A DNA stretch of 64,000 nt from Salmonella enterica subsp. houtenae serovar Houten (GCA_900478215.1 LS483478.1:186001-250000); one strand, 5' to 3'. Shown: positions 35,169 through 46,366, numbered from the stretch's first letter. A program made the numbers and translations. Notes: a model not told the origin generated them from the letters alone.

Positions 35169-37229
35169 ATGACTAAAGCAGGCAAAATAACCGCCGCCAT
35201 CACAGGGACTTTCTTGTTGTTGATCGTCATAGTGATTGTGTTGATCGCAACATTTGACTGGAACCGCCTCAAACCGACCATCAACCAGAAAGTCTCTACC
35301 GAATTGAACCGGCCTTTCGCTATTCGCGGCGATTTAGGCGTGGTGTGGGAACGCCAAAAACAGGAGACCGGCTGGCGAAGCTGGGTACCGTGGCCGCATG
35401 TTCACGCGGAAGACGTCATTCTCGGCAATCCGCCGGATATTCCGGAAGTAACGATGGTACATCTGCCACGCGTTGAGGCGACGCTTGCCCCGCTGGCGCT
35501 CCTGACTAAAACCGTCTGGCTGCCGTGGATCAAACTGGTGAAACCCGACGCGCGTCTTATTCGCCTGTCCGAGAAAACCAATAACTGGACCTTTAACCTC
35601 GCGCAAGACAAGAATCCGGACCCCAACGCTAAACCTTCCGCATGGTCCTTCCGGCTGGATAATATTCTCTTCGACCAGGGGCGAATCGCGATCGATGATA
35701 AGGTCAGCAAAGCGGATATCACTATTCTGGTCGATCCATTAGGCAAACCGTTGCCGTTCAGCGAAGTGACGGGAACGAAAGGCAAAGAAGACAAATCCAG
35801 CGTGGGAGACTATGTCTTCGGCCTGAAGGCGCAGGGGCGTTATAACGGGGAACCGTTGACCGGTACGGGGAAAATAGGCGGTATGCTGGCGCTACGCAGC
35901 GACAGTACGCCGTTTCCGGTGCAGGCGGATTTCCGCTCTGGCAATACGCGGGTGGCTTTTAGCGGCGTGGTGAACGAACCGATGAAAATGGGCGGCGTCG
36001 ATCTGCGGCTTAAATTCTCTGGCGATTCACTGGGTGATTTATACGATTTAACCGGCGTGCTGCTGCCGGATACGCCGCCGTTTGAGACCGATGGGCGATT
36101 GGTGGCGAAAATTGACGCCGAAAAGTCGTCGGTATTTGATTATCGCGGTTTTAACGGGCGTATCGGCGACAGTGATATCCACGGCTCCCTCACCTATACC
36201 ACCGGTAAACCGCGCCCTAAACTGGAGGGTGATGTCGAATCGCGCCAGTTACGACTGGCCGATCTTGGGCCGCTGATTGGCGTGGATTCCGGGAAAGGCG
36301 CTGAGCAGTCGAAACGGTCTGAACAGCGCAAAGGCGAGAAGAGTGTTCAGCCGGCGGATAAAGTGTTGCCTTACGATCGCTTTGAAACCGACAAATGGGA
36401 TGTCATGGACGCCGATGTCCGGTTTAAAGGCCGGCGTATTGAGCATGGCGGCAGTCTGCCGATTAGCGATCTTTCGACCCATATCATCCTCAAAAACGCC
36501 GACTTACGTCTACAGCCGCTGAAGTTTGGTCTGGCAGGCGGCAGTATTGTATCCAACATCCATCTGGAAGGGGATAAAAAGCCGATGCAGGGGCGGGCGG
36601 ATATACAGGCGCGTCGACTGAAGCTTAAAGAACTGATGCCGGATGTGGAGCTGATGCAGAAAACGCTGGGCGAGCTGAACGGCGATGCGGATATTCGCGG
36701 GACGGGCAACTCGGTCGCCGCGCTGCTTGGCAACAGTAACGGTAATCTCAAATTATTGATGAATGACGGATTGATTAGCCGCAACCTGATGGAAATCGTG
36801 GGGCTGAACGTCGGCAACTATATTGTCGGGCAGATTTTTGGCGATGATGAAGTGCGGGTTAACTGCGCGGCGGCGAACCTCAATATTGCGAACGGCGTGG
36901 CGCGACCGCAAATTTTTGCTTTTGACACGGAAAATGCGCTGGTTAACGTGACCGGTACGGCGAGCTTCGCCTCTGAACAGCTCGATTTAACCATTGATCC
37001 GGAAAGTAAGGGAATTCGTATTATTACGCTGCGATCGCCGCTTTACGTGCGCGGGACATTTAAAAATCCGCAGGCGGGCGTCAAGCCCGGCCCGTTGATT
37101 GCGCGCGGCGCGGTTGCGGCAGCGCTGGCGACGTTGGTAACGCCCGCCGCCGCGCTACTGGCGCTAATTTCGCCCTCGGAAGGCGAAGCCAATCAGTGCC
37201 GGACGATTTTAACGCAGATGAAGCGGTAA
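35169..37229 (+). CDS. yhjG: AsmA-family envelope protein YhjG
   Basis: A 686-residue AsmA-like protein with one N-terminal membrane anchor (about residues 8-30, 'AAITGTFLLLIVIVIVLIAT') followed by a long periplasmic part rich in beta strands. Such proteins form elongated grooves; the larger members (TamB, YdbH, YhdP) carry phospholipid to the outer membrane. The role of YhjG is not settled. Near the end is the 'NVTGTASFASEQLDLTIDPE' stretch typical of the AsmA C-terminal domain. An AGGA lies upstream of the start. A perfect GCCGGATGGCG palindrome follows the stop. Confidence 0.92.
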   Translation: MTKAGKITAAITGTFLLLIVIVIVLIATFDWNRLKPTINQKVSTELNRPFAIRGDLGVVWERQKQETGWRSWVPWPHVHAEDVILGNPPDIPEVTMVHLPRVEATLAPLALLTKTVWLPWIKLVKPDARLIRLSEKTNNWTFNLAQDKNPDPNAKPSAWSFRLDNILFDQGRIAIDDKVSKADITILVDPLGKPLPFSEVTGTKGKEDKSSVGDYVFGLKAQGRYNGEPLTGTGKIGGMLALRSDSTPFPVQADFRSGNTRVAFSGVVNEPMKMGGVDLRLKFSGDSLGDLYDLTGVLLPDTPPFETDGRLVAKIDAEKSSVFDYRGFNGRIGDSDIHGSLTYTTGKPRPKLEGDVESRQLRLADLGPLIGVDSGKGAEQSKRSEQRKGEKSVQPADKVLPYDRFETDKWDVMDADVRFKGRRIEHGGSLPISDLSTHIILKNADLRLQPLKFGLAGGSIVSNIHLEGDKKPMQGRADIQARRLKLKELMPDVELMQKTLGELNGDADIRGTGNSVAALLGNSNGNLKLLMNDGLISRNLMEIVGLNVGNYIVGQIFGDDEVRVNCAAANLNIANGVARPQIFAFDTENALVNVTGTASFASEQLDLTIDPESKGIRIITLRSPLYVRGTFKNPQAGVKPGPLIARGAVAAALATLVTPAAALLALISPSEGEANQCRTILTQMKR

Positions 37230-37233
37230 TGCC

Positions 37234-37258
37234 GCCGGATGGCGTTACGCCATCCGGC
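37234..37258. repeat. REP-type perfect palindrome between yhjG and yhjE
   Basis: GCCGGATGGCG, loop TTA, CGCCATCCGGC. It lies five bases after yhjG and nine before the end of yhjE and may end both convergent transcripts. Confidence 0.8.
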
Positions 37259-37267
37259 TACGTCCTA

Positions 37268-38590
37268 TTACAGCGACTGATGACGCGTCTCATGCGTTAA
37301 CAGCAGCGCAATTAGCGTGAGCGCCGCCATTGACGCCAGGTAAATTCCTACCGCCGCCAGGCCGTAGTGGCTTTGCAACCATGCGGCAATATACGGCGCG
37401 ACGGAGGCGCCCAGAATCGATGACACATTGTAGGAAAACGACGCGCCGGTATAGCGCACTTCCGTCGGAAACAGCTCCGGCAGTAGCGCCCCCATTGGCC
37501 CGAAGGTCAGCCCCATCAGACTCAAACCTAACAGCAGGAACACGAATACCAGCGCTGGATTGCCTGAACCCAGCAGCGGGGTAAAGGCGAACAACGCGAA
37601 GAGAATGATGAGCGTGGTAATGATGACCATGCTTTTCCGACGACCAAATGCGTCCGCCAGCAGGCCGGCGACGGGCACCATCACGCCGAAACCAATCACC
37701 GCCATCATCAGCATCCATAGTATTTCATTGCGCGGCAAGCCAAGCCCCACCGGCACGGCGGCAGTGCTGTAAGTCATGGAATAGACGGTCATGATATAGA
37801 ATAGCGTGTAGGTCGCCAGCATGATAAACGTGCCGAGAATGGTCACGCGGACATGTTTCGTCAGCAACGTGCCCAGCGGAATTTTCACCTGCTTTTTCGC
37901 TGCGGCTACTTTTGCAAATACCGGCGTTTCATGCAGCGACACGCGCACATACAGACCAATAATCACCAGCACCGCCGAGAAGATAAACGGCACGCGCCAG
38001 CCCCAGCTCATAAACTGCTCGTCGGTCAGCAGCCAGGAGAGCAACAGGAAGGTGCCATTGGCAAAAAAGAAGCCGATCGGTGCGCCCAACTGCGGGAAGG
38101 AGCCATATAGCGCGCGTTTACGCGGCGGCGCATTCTCCGTCGCTAATAACGCTGCGCCGCCCCATTCGCCGCCCAGCCCCAGTCCCTGGCCGAAACGCGC
38201 CAGCGCCAGCAGCAGCGGCGCGAAAATACCTATCGTCGCGTAGCCCGGCAACAGACCGATAATGACTGTTGAGATCCCCATCGTCAGCAGCGAAGCCACC
38301 AGGGTGACTTTGCGGCCTACGCGGTCGCCGAAATGACCGAATAGCGCAGATCCAATCGGACGCGCCACAAACGCGATAGCGAAAGTGGCGAGCGATTGTA
38401 GCGTTGCCGCGGTGGGATCGCCCTGGGGGAAGAAGATGTGGGGGAATACGATCACCGCTGCGGTGGCGTAAATATAAAAGTCGAAGAACTCAATCGCAGT
38501 GCCGATAAGTGAAGCAATAACGACTTTATTGCGTGAGTTTACCGGAACATGTTCCTGCTCATGGTCGAGTGTGGTGGTGGTTGCTTGCAT
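37268..38590 (-). CDS. yhjE: MFS transporter YhjE (metabolite:H+ symporter type)
   Basis: A 440-residue major facilitator with 12 predicted helices. The signature between helices 2 and 3, 'FGHFGDRVGRKVT', and the mid-protein 'GLLADAFGRRKSMV' are those of the metabolite:H+ symporter subfamily (relatives KgtP, ProP, ShiA). The substrate is not known. Length equals that of E. coli YhjE. It converges on yhjG; upstream lie 306 bp with a strong palindrome. Confidence 0.93.
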   Translation of the reverse strand: MQATTTTLDHEQEHVPVNSRNKVVIASLIGTAIEFFDFYIYATAAVIVFPHIFFPQGDPTAATLQSLATFAIAFVARPIGSALFGHFGDRVGRKVTLVASLLTMGISTVIIGLLPGYATIGIFAPLLLALARFGQGLGLGGEWGGAALLATENAPPRKRALYGSFPQLGAPIGFFFANGTFLLLSWLLTDEQFMSWGWRVPFIFSAVLVIIGLYVRVSLHETPVFAKVAAAKKQVKIPLGTLLTKHVRVTILGTFIMLATYTLFYIMTVYSMTYSTAAVPVGLGLPRNEILWMLMMAVIGFGVMVPVAGLLADAFGRRKSMVIITTLIILFALFAFTPLLGSGNPALVFVFLLLGLSLMGLTFGPMGALLPELFPTEVRYTGASFSYNVSSILGASVAPYIAAWLQSHYGLAAVGIYLASMAALTLIALLLTHETRHQSL

Positions 38591-38896
38591 ACTATTTTCT
38601 TATTTTTGTCGAACGAATAGCCATATTACGCACAGCAAAAGTTATATTTCAATGTGTAACAAAAGCAAGAAATGGTCAAAAAAAGCGCAAAAAGGGGATA
38701 ATGTTTAAGCCAGCCATTTTGCGTCTATGAAATGCTTCACATAATTTTAAACTTGGTGAATAAAACTGGTTTTAGGTTAAATAAAAGTTAATTATTGGAT
38801 TTATATGCTAAAGCAATGGGGGAAAGCGGAAGGTCGTGCCTGATCCTATGGTCGGATGGTGACGCTGCGCGTCGCCATCCGATATTAGGCCGCAGA
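38591..38896. promoter_or_regulatory. yhjE-yhjD intergenic region
   Basis: 306 bp. The half next to yhjE is AT-rich and probably holds the yhjE promoter on the minus strand. The half next to the yhjD end holds a strong palindrome (38852-38882). I see no gene here. Confidence 0.5.
38852..38882. repeat. REP-like palindrome / terminator after yhjD
   Basis: TCGGATGGTGACGC pairs with GCGTCGCCATCCGA across a three-base loop, a 14-bp stem with one G-T pair. Core resembles REP. It lies just downstream of the yhjD stop. Confidence 0.7.
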
Positions 38897-39925
38897 TTAG
38901 TGTTGCGTTTTACCCGGCATTCGCGGGTCGTCCTTGTATTCGGCGGTGGCTATCCAGGCCGCGCAGAATAACGTCAGGCGGGCAAAAAAGTAGAAGAATG
39001 CCATCAGACCGAGTACGGAGCCAAACGCCGCGCCGGAAGGCGATTTCACCAGTGACGGCAGCGTATAAGTCATAATGATTTTAATCGCCTCAAAACCGAT
39101 AGCGGCGATAAATGTCCCACGAACCAACGCTTTTTTACGTGGACGATGGCGAGGCAGTCGCCAGAAAATCCAGAAAAAAAGCAGATAGTTGGCAAAAATA
39201 GAGATTGCCAGGCCGATCAAATGCCAGGCCGGTTTTAACCATTCGATGCTGTCGAGATACAAGGCGGAGATGATCATCTGCTGGGCAGAACCGGCGATGG
39301 AGGTAATGGAAAGCGTAATGATTAACGCAACCAATAATCCAATCAGCGAGATAAAATCGCGCAGATATTTAAGCCAGATTTTCTCCTGATCCTGTGGCGT
39401 TCGCTCCCAAACGTCCCGTGACTGGGCACGAATCGCTTCCCGCAGGTTGCCCATCCAGTTAACGCCGGAATAGAGCGCGATACCCAGTCCGACCAGCCCT
39501 ACCGTGGTACGCTGCTGAACCGCCGTATTAATCGTATTTTTAAGCGTGGACGCCAGCGTAGGATCGCTCACATTCATCAATATCTTGCTGAAAATATCTT
39601 CCAGTAGATTAGGGTGCGAGGCGAGGATAAAACCTGCCGCGGCAAAGGACACCATCATTATCGGGATCATCGACAGAAACGAAAAGTAGGTGATAGCCGC
39701 GCCAAACTGATTGCCCAGTCGATCGTTAAAACGTTCGGTCGCGCGAATGAGGTGGGCCACCATTGGTTGACGTTGAATTTTTTGCATCAGGGTGGTGACG
39801 GAATGCAACGCCTGATTTGCCTTTTCGTTTTTTTCCGGCGTGTCATGCGGCTGCGTTTCTATTTTTTGTATCGGGTCGTGCTCCAGTTCCTGAATAGGGC
39901 GTTTTACGTCATTTTCCTGCGTCAT
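38897..39925 (-). CDS. yhjD: YihY/BrkB-family inner-membrane protein YhjD
   Basis: A 342-residue inner-membrane protein of the YihY/BrkB family with about six helices after a polar, charged N-terminus of about 60 residues. The 'GAAITYFSFLSMIPIMM' segment and the 'WVRGT/ALVRGTFIAAIGFE' type late region are family hallmarks. In E. coli a point mutation in YhjD allows growth without Kdo on lipid A, which suggested a role in lipid export; its normal function remains unclear. It is transcribed from its own upstream region beside yhjC. Confidence 0.92.
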   Translation of the reverse strand: MTQENDVKRPIQELEHDPIQKIETQPHDTPEKNEKANQALHSVTTLMQKIQRQPMVAHLIRATERFNDRLGNQFGAAITYFSFLSMIPIMMVSFAAAGFILASHPNLLEDIFSKILMNVSDPTLASTLKNTINTAVQQRTTVGLVGLGIALYSGVNWMGNLREAIRAQSRDVWERTPQDQEKIWLKYLRDFISLIGLLVALIITLSITSIAGSAQQMIISALYLDSIEWLKPAWHLIGLAISIFANYLLFFWIFWRLPRHRPRKKALVRGTFIAAIGFEAIKIIMTYTLPSLVKSPSGAAFGSVLGLMAFFYFFARLTLFCAAWIATAEYKDDPRMPGKTQH

Positions 39926-39997
39926 CAGGTCGGTAGTCCTTCATCATTAATAGAATATGTCAGTATAGCTTCTCCCCGGCGGATGCTGAAAATGCGG

Positions 39998-40900
39998 CTA
40001 CTCTGCGGCCTCTTTAATGGTTTCAGTCAGCCATACCATAAACAGGTGTACCCGGCGGGAAAGATTACGGCGATGGGGATAATGCAGCGTCACCGACAGT
40101 GGAGCGGCGCGATATTGCGGCAAAATTTCAATGAGCGTTCCGGCGCGTAAAGCCTCACGTACAGCAATGCGCGGCGTCTGAATGATCCCTAATCCTGCCA
40201 GACAGGCCGTATGCCAGGTCTCCGTACTGTTTACAGTTAGCATTCCGCCGGTTTTTACCCACTGCATACCATGGGGGGTTTCGAAGGCAAAACCCGGTGA
40301 AGAGACTCCCGGCGTCAATGAATAATGCACCACCGCATGTGAGGCGAGGTCGTCAAGGTTTTCTGGATACCCAAAGCGCGCCAGGTATTGTGGGCTGGCG
40401 CAGTTCACCCTCGCCAGTTCGCCAAGTGGGCGCGTCACTATCCCTGGCGCGTGTAGCGGATCTGTGCGCACCACGCAGTCGAAATCTTCCCGTAGTAAAT
40501 CGACCTGTCGATCGCTACTACAAAGTTCCAGCGCAATGCCGGGGTAATGATGCAAAAAAGTGGGCAGGCGCGGCATGATGAGGCTGTTTGCGAGACCTGG
40601 CGGTATATCGACCCGTATTTTGCCGCTGATGCTGGCGGGATCAGGCTGGAAAAGACCTTCCAGTTCATCCAGGTTACTCAACAGATCTTTTGCCCGCTCG
40701 TAGTAAACCATTCCGTCCTGAGTAAGCTGTACCCGCCGGGTGGTGCGGTGGAGCAGGCGGATGCCCAGTTGATGTTCCAGCGCTTGTATCTGCCGTGAGA
40801 CGCTGCCCTTGGGGAGGCCGACATCTTCCGCCGCGCGGGAAAAACTTTCCCGCTCCGCCACGCGTACAAACAATTTCATTGCATATATTTTATCCATCAT
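39998..40900 (-). CDS. yhjC: LysR-family transcriptional regulator YhjC
   Basis: A 300-residue LysR-type regulator. The N-terminal winged helix-turn-helix is clear ('SFSRAAEDVGLPKGSVSRQIQALEHQLG'), followed by the two-lobed effector domain. It belongs to the subgroup with 'MDKIYAMKLFVRVAE' start. The E. coli homologue has been named RcdB and linked to control of the biofilm regulator gene csgD; that link is not shown by this sequence. Two ATG codons in a row are possible starts. A 619-bp gap separates it from the divergent yhjB. Confidence 0.92.
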   Translation of the reverse strand: MMDKIYAMKLFVRVAERESFSRAAEDVGLPKGSVSRQIQALEHQLGIRLLHRTTRRVQLTQDGMVYYERAKDLLSNLDELEGLFQPDPASISGKIRVDIPPGLANSLIMPRLPTFLHHYPGIALELCSSDRQVDLLREDFDCVVRTDPLHAPGIVTRPLGELARVNCASPQYLARFGYPENLDDLASHAVVHYSLTPGVSSPGFAFETPHGMQWVKTGGMLTVNSTETWHTACLAGLGIIQTPRIAVREALRAGTLIEILPQYRAAPLSVTLHYPHRRNLSRRVHLFMVWLTETIKEAAE

Positions 40901-41519
40901 CAGGCTCTATTATTGTTTTTATTAAAACAGTGATGCTGAAACGACTTGTTTTATTGATTTTTTAGCATCTAATAAGCGCGTTCGCAATCATTGTCCGCGT
41001 GACGACTATGTCTGGTAACGTTGCATAGCGGTTTTCCCTCCTTCCAGTCAGACGTTGCAGCGTCAAAAGGCCGTCAAACGGGACGAGGACGGTAAAAAGC
41101 ATCGATAGAAGCGAGGGTAGCAGGATAGAGTGTATAGGCCGTATTTTAATTGACCCGTCATCGCGGTTATCAGGGCTAACCGGCTATTTTTAACGCGGTG
41201 TGCTAATTTATATTTTGTAACATACAATATGAAAGACAGACATTTTATTTGCGGCGCGTCAGGCGTACTCTTTCTGTTAATTAATATTAAATTTAACGTT
41301 GTTTGTTCGTGTTGATGAGATATTCCTTAAACTAAAGCGCTAATTTTAGCGAATTCTGTAATCCCGACGCTGAAGCTGTAAATATTCATAACCTTTCTCT
41401 TCCTTAACCAATAGTCATCGGTAAAATGGCCTATGCTAAATGGCGAATTCTTATTTTACCCTATGGGTAATACCCTTCCTCTCCTTGAGACTATTATCTT
41501 ACCCAGGTGGAGAAAAGTA
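40901..41519. promoter_or_regulatory. Long yhjC-yhjB divergent intergenic region with short palindromes
   Basis: 619 bp, AT-rich towards yhjB. Short palindromes are CGCTAATTTTAGCG at 41338-41351 and the overlapping TACCCTATGGGTA / GGGTAATACCC at about 41457-41474, some 50 bases before the yhjB start. These could be operators. A 28-codon frame at 41229-41315 has no ribosome site. I see no convincing gene. Confidence 0.4.
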
Positions 41520-42122
41520 ATGCAGGTAATCATGTTTGACAGGCAGTCAATATTTATTCATGGAATGAAAATCAGTTTGCAGCAACGTATTCCAGGAATA
41601 AGTATCCAGAGTGTCGGTCAGGCAGAAAAACTCTGGCAAAAAATGGAAAGCGCGCCGGATGCGCTGGTCATGCTGGATGGCGGCCTGGATGCTGAATTCT
41701 GCCGTGAGGTGTTACAACGAACCGCGCGGCAATTCCCTGAAACGAAGATTATTATCACGGCGATAGAAGGCAGTCAAAAGTGGCTACATGAAATGATGCA
41801 ATTTAACGTTCAGGCCGTGGTGCCGCGTGATTCTGATGCCGAAATCTTTGCCCTTGCGCTCAGTACCGTCGCTCGTGGGATGATGTTTTTACCGGGCGAT
41901 TGGTTAAATTCAACGGAGTTGGAGTCCCGGGATATAAAAGCATTAAGCGCCCGCCAGCGGGAAATTTTAAAAATGCTTGCCGCAGGAGAGTCAAATAAAC
42001 AAATTGGGCGAGCGTTAAATATTAGTACCGGGACAGTTAAAGCCCATCTTGAGTCGCTTTACCGGCGGTTGGATGTAAAAAATCGTACTCAGGCCGCCAT
42101 GATGTTAAATGAATCGAATTAA
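41520..42122 (+). CDS. yhjB: LuxR/NarL-family transcriptional regulator YhjB
   Basis: A 200-residue protein with an N-terminal receiver-like domain and a C-terminal LuxR-type helix-turn-helix ('LSARQREILKMLAAGESNKQIGRALNISTGTVKAHLESLYRRL'-type, about residues 135-185). The receiver has the strand 'VMLDGGLD' where a phospho-acceptor Asp could sit, but the usual N-terminal acidic pair is replaced by FDRQ, so phosphorylation is doubtful. The start at 41520 has GGTGGAG upstream with 7-base spacing and matches E. coli; 29 extra residues from 41433 are not supported. No sensor kinase is nearby and its targets are unknown. Confidence 0.9.
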   Translation: MQVIMFDRQSIFIHGMKISLQQRIPGISIQSVGQAEKLWQKMESAPDALVMLDGGLDAEFCREVLQRTARQFPETKIIITAIEGSQKWLHEMMQFNVQAVVPRDSDAEIFALALSTVARGMMFLPGDWLNSTELESRDIKALSARQREILKMLAAGESNKQIGRALNISTGTVKAHLESLYRRLDVKNRTQAAMMLNESN

Positions 42123-42133
42123 GAACGTTACAT

Positions 42134-42484
42134 TCATAATCTACTGACTCCTGGCTGTGAAATATCACCCGTATTGATTAATGATAAAAAATGCTGATGT
42201 CCGATGTTGAACATCAGCGCAATAAGCGTTTCGCGTTGAAACCGATCATTAAGTTCCGGCAGGTAAGTCTGTAGCAGTTTATCGCAATTATTGAGGTCAT
42301 CCAGCAAGAATACCTCCGCCTGTTCAGGCGTAATGGACGTCAACGTCTCATCCGGCGCCAACATGTGTCCGTAACCAATCACCCAGTCACCCTGCCGATC
42401 GCGATACTTTTCCAGCGACAGACCCTGCCATTGTTTAATAAACGCGATGCAGGCGGAACTAAAGCGAGATGAAATGTGCGGCAT
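42134..42484 (-). CDS. GH24 lysozyme-like protein, degenerate active site
   Basis: A 116-residue protein related to T4-type phage lysozyme (GH24). The helix-hairpin 'IKQWQGLSLEKYRDRQGDWV' plus 'IGYGHM' aligns without gaps to the E-8x-D-5x-T catalytic pattern. The glutamate is Gln20, the aspartate is kept (Asp29) and the threonine is Val35. The C-terminus stops early after 'ALMFNIGHQHFLSLINTGD', at about two thirds of the usual length. No signal peptide or holin partner is seen. It is convergent with yhjB (12-bp gap) and divergent from the next gene. It is not part of the E. coli K-12 order here. Probably a non-catalytic relic or a repurposed glycan binder. Confidence 0.72.
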   Translation of the reverse strand: MPHISSRFSSACIAFIKQWQGLSLEKYRDRQGDWVIGYGHMLAPDETLTSITPEQAEVFLLDDLNNCDKLLQTYLPELNDRFQRETLIALMFNIGHQHFLSLINTGDISQPGVSRL

Positions 42485-42764
42485 GGCGTCTTTCTCATAA
42501 AAAGTGCGATTATAAGGTGTACAGCAAGCGTGGCTAGCGGTCAGAAGGCCAGGCGAAGGCAGGGAAAAGGTCTATGCCGTTCAGCGTAACGCCGCCTTGA
42601 CAGAATGAAAAGCTGATGTTTTCGGTTAGCAACCGATCTTCTTATAAATTTGCAATGATTAAGATTAAGTCACTGAAATGTGGCTAAATCTGTTATATCT
42701 ATGAAAAAACATAATTAAAAGAAAACTAAGATCTCGTCGCGGGATCGTCTTTTTAGGGAAGATA
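42485..42764. promoter_or_regulatory. Divergent region between the lysozyme-like gene and the 529-residue gene
   Basis: 280 bp, strongly AT-rich near the plus-strand gene. A TTGACA occurs at about 42597 but without a fitting -10. The plus-strand gene has AGGGAAG before its ATG. No operator was recognised. Confidence 0.35.
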
Positions 42765-44354
42765 ATGACGAATAGCGCTTCGCAGGCGACACGCGCGCCT
42801 TTTGAACATAGCCTGGGGATTATCCGCCAGGCATCAATGGAAATCCTGCTGCTGCTGGGTATTCATACCGCAGAGGGAAAAGAGCCCCGGTGGTTCATGG
42901 AACAGCTTGAGCAGGCGCGCCTTAACCTGGGCGGTTGGGGCGCAGTGGCGAAAAAATTGCGGATAAACGACGCGCAGTTGAGCCAGTTTATGCTGCAACT
43001 GCGTCACCTTCAGCAGCATGTTCCCCAGTATGACAGCGGGCAAGAGGTTAGCGAAAATCAACTCCTTGCCGCGTTGCGTTTTGTCACCTCGCTGGAACAT
43101 CTACGTCAGCAGCAGCCGCTACTGACGTATCAAACTGAGCTGGAAGAACCCGACCAGGAGGCGCATCTTGAGGCGCAGCGTCAGCTTCGGGCGATAGAAC
43201 TGACGTTAAAAGCGCTTATTGCGCGCGCATGGCCGGATCGGGCGTCCCTGAATCACTACCTCAAGCAACATTTCGGCCCGGACCGTTTGCGCCAGTGGTT
43301 AAAACAGGGAGAAGATCAACATGCGCTGGAAGGCATGTTGTTCAGCGAACTGGCGCTCATGGTGGTCGATAAAAAACTGTTTGCCCGTCATTACGTCAGA
43401 ATTTTTAATGACGCCTCAGCGTTGACGCTATTCGCCGAGTCGCGCACAACTCTGCGTATGTTTCTGGATGATTGCCGCCTCGCGCGAAACGAGGTGATCG
43501 CCAGGCAGCCGCTCACCTCAGCGCAGCTTATGCTGCTAAACGTTCAGTATCAGCACATCGTTCGGCCCATCCAGCGCGCCTATGCCGAAAAGCGTACCCG
43601 CGTGAATCCCGCTTCGTTTCTGCTGGCGGATGAGCGTGAATTGCGCCTGTTCTGGGAAACCGCGCGGCTTAAAGATCGGCAGGCCGGGGGGGATAAGCAT
43701 GAGATCAGTGAGAGCATAGAGCCGCCGCGTAAACGGCCGCCGCGCACGCCTGAAGAACGTGACCAACTGATCTCCGGCGTTTTGTGGGGCGGGGTCGGCG
43801 TAATGACGCTGGCAATACTGGCGGGCGCATTCTGGCTGTTCAGTTCGCCCCCACCGGACACCGGGGCCGGGCAAACTCCCGCAATTGCGCAGGATGAACC
43901 GCCGCGCGAAGCGCCCTCCGCGCGTGAAACAATCACCCATATGGGCATTACCTGGGATACGTATAACATGCGGGCGGCGATAGAGCGCAATGATACGCGG
44001 GTGACAGCGCTGTTCCTACAGGGCGGAATGAACTGGCAGCTCGCGTGGACGGAGCAGGCGTTTGCGGCAGGACATACCGAGGTGCTGCAACTGTTGTTGC
44101 GTTATGCCGCGCTGATGGATGAGGTCAAACCCTGCCGACGATTTATCACAACGTTAAGTCATGCCATGTCGGGCGGGGCGCCGCTGACCGCGATGCATAA
44201 AACCTATTTGCAAACGTTTTGCACCGTTCCGGCTGTTGTGACGCGCCAGCAGCACGATACGGAGCAGGCCCGATTGCGCGCTCAGGCCCGACCCAGCGCA
44301 GACAATAAAAAATGGCTGAAAATTCAGTCAGCCATCTATGATGCGATTCACTGA
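42765..44354 (+). CDS. Uncharacterised single-pass membrane protein with ankyrin-like C-terminus
   Basis: I do not recognise this 529-residue protein as a named family. The first 330 residues look cytoplasmic, alpha-helical and highly charged, without a signal peptide. A basic, proline-rich stretch (RKRPPRTPEERDQ) leads into one membrane helix at about 336-360 ('GVLWGGVGVMTLAILAGAFWLF'). A proline-rich linker follows and then a domain at about 390-460 reading 'NMRAAIERNDTRVTALFLQG' and 'AFAAGHTEVLQLLLRYAALM', which has the spacing of one or two ankyrin repeats. By the positive-inside rule the C-terminal part would face the periplasm. It takes the place of E. coli yhjA between yhjB and treF. 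It ends 12 bases from the convergent treF. Confidence 0.75.
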   Translation: MTNSASQATRAPFEHSLGIIRQASMEILLLLGIHTAEGKEPRWFMEQLEQARLNLGGWGAVAKKLRINDAQLSQFMLQLRHLQQHVPQYDSGQEVSENQLLAALRFVTSLEHLRQQQPLLTYQTELEEPDQEAHLEAQRQLRAIELTLKALIARAWPDRASLNHYLKQHFGPDRLRQWLKQGEDQHALEGMLFSELALMVVDKKLFARHYVRIFNDASALTLFAESRTTLRMFLDDCRLARNEVIARQPLTSAQLMLLNVQYQHIVRPIQRAYAEKRTRVNPASFLLADERELRLFWETARLKDRQAGGDKHEISESIEPPRKRPPRTPEERDQLISGVLWGGVGVMTLAILAGAFWLFSSPPPDTGAGQTPAIAQDEPPREAPSARETITHMGITWDTYNMRAAIERNDTRVTALFLQGGMNWQLAWTEQAFAAGHTEVLQLLLRYAALMDEVKPCRRFITTLSHAMSGGAPLTAMHKTYLQTFCTVPAVVTRQQHDTEQARLRAQARPSADNKKWLKIQSAIYDAIH

Positions 44355-44366
44355 GACCGGAGCAGG

Positions 44367-46366
<2,000 letters not shown>

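Noticed and set aside
41229..41315. 28-codon hydrophobic small frame in the yhjC-yhjB gap
   Set aside because: No ribosome binding site precedes it and chance frames of this size are common.
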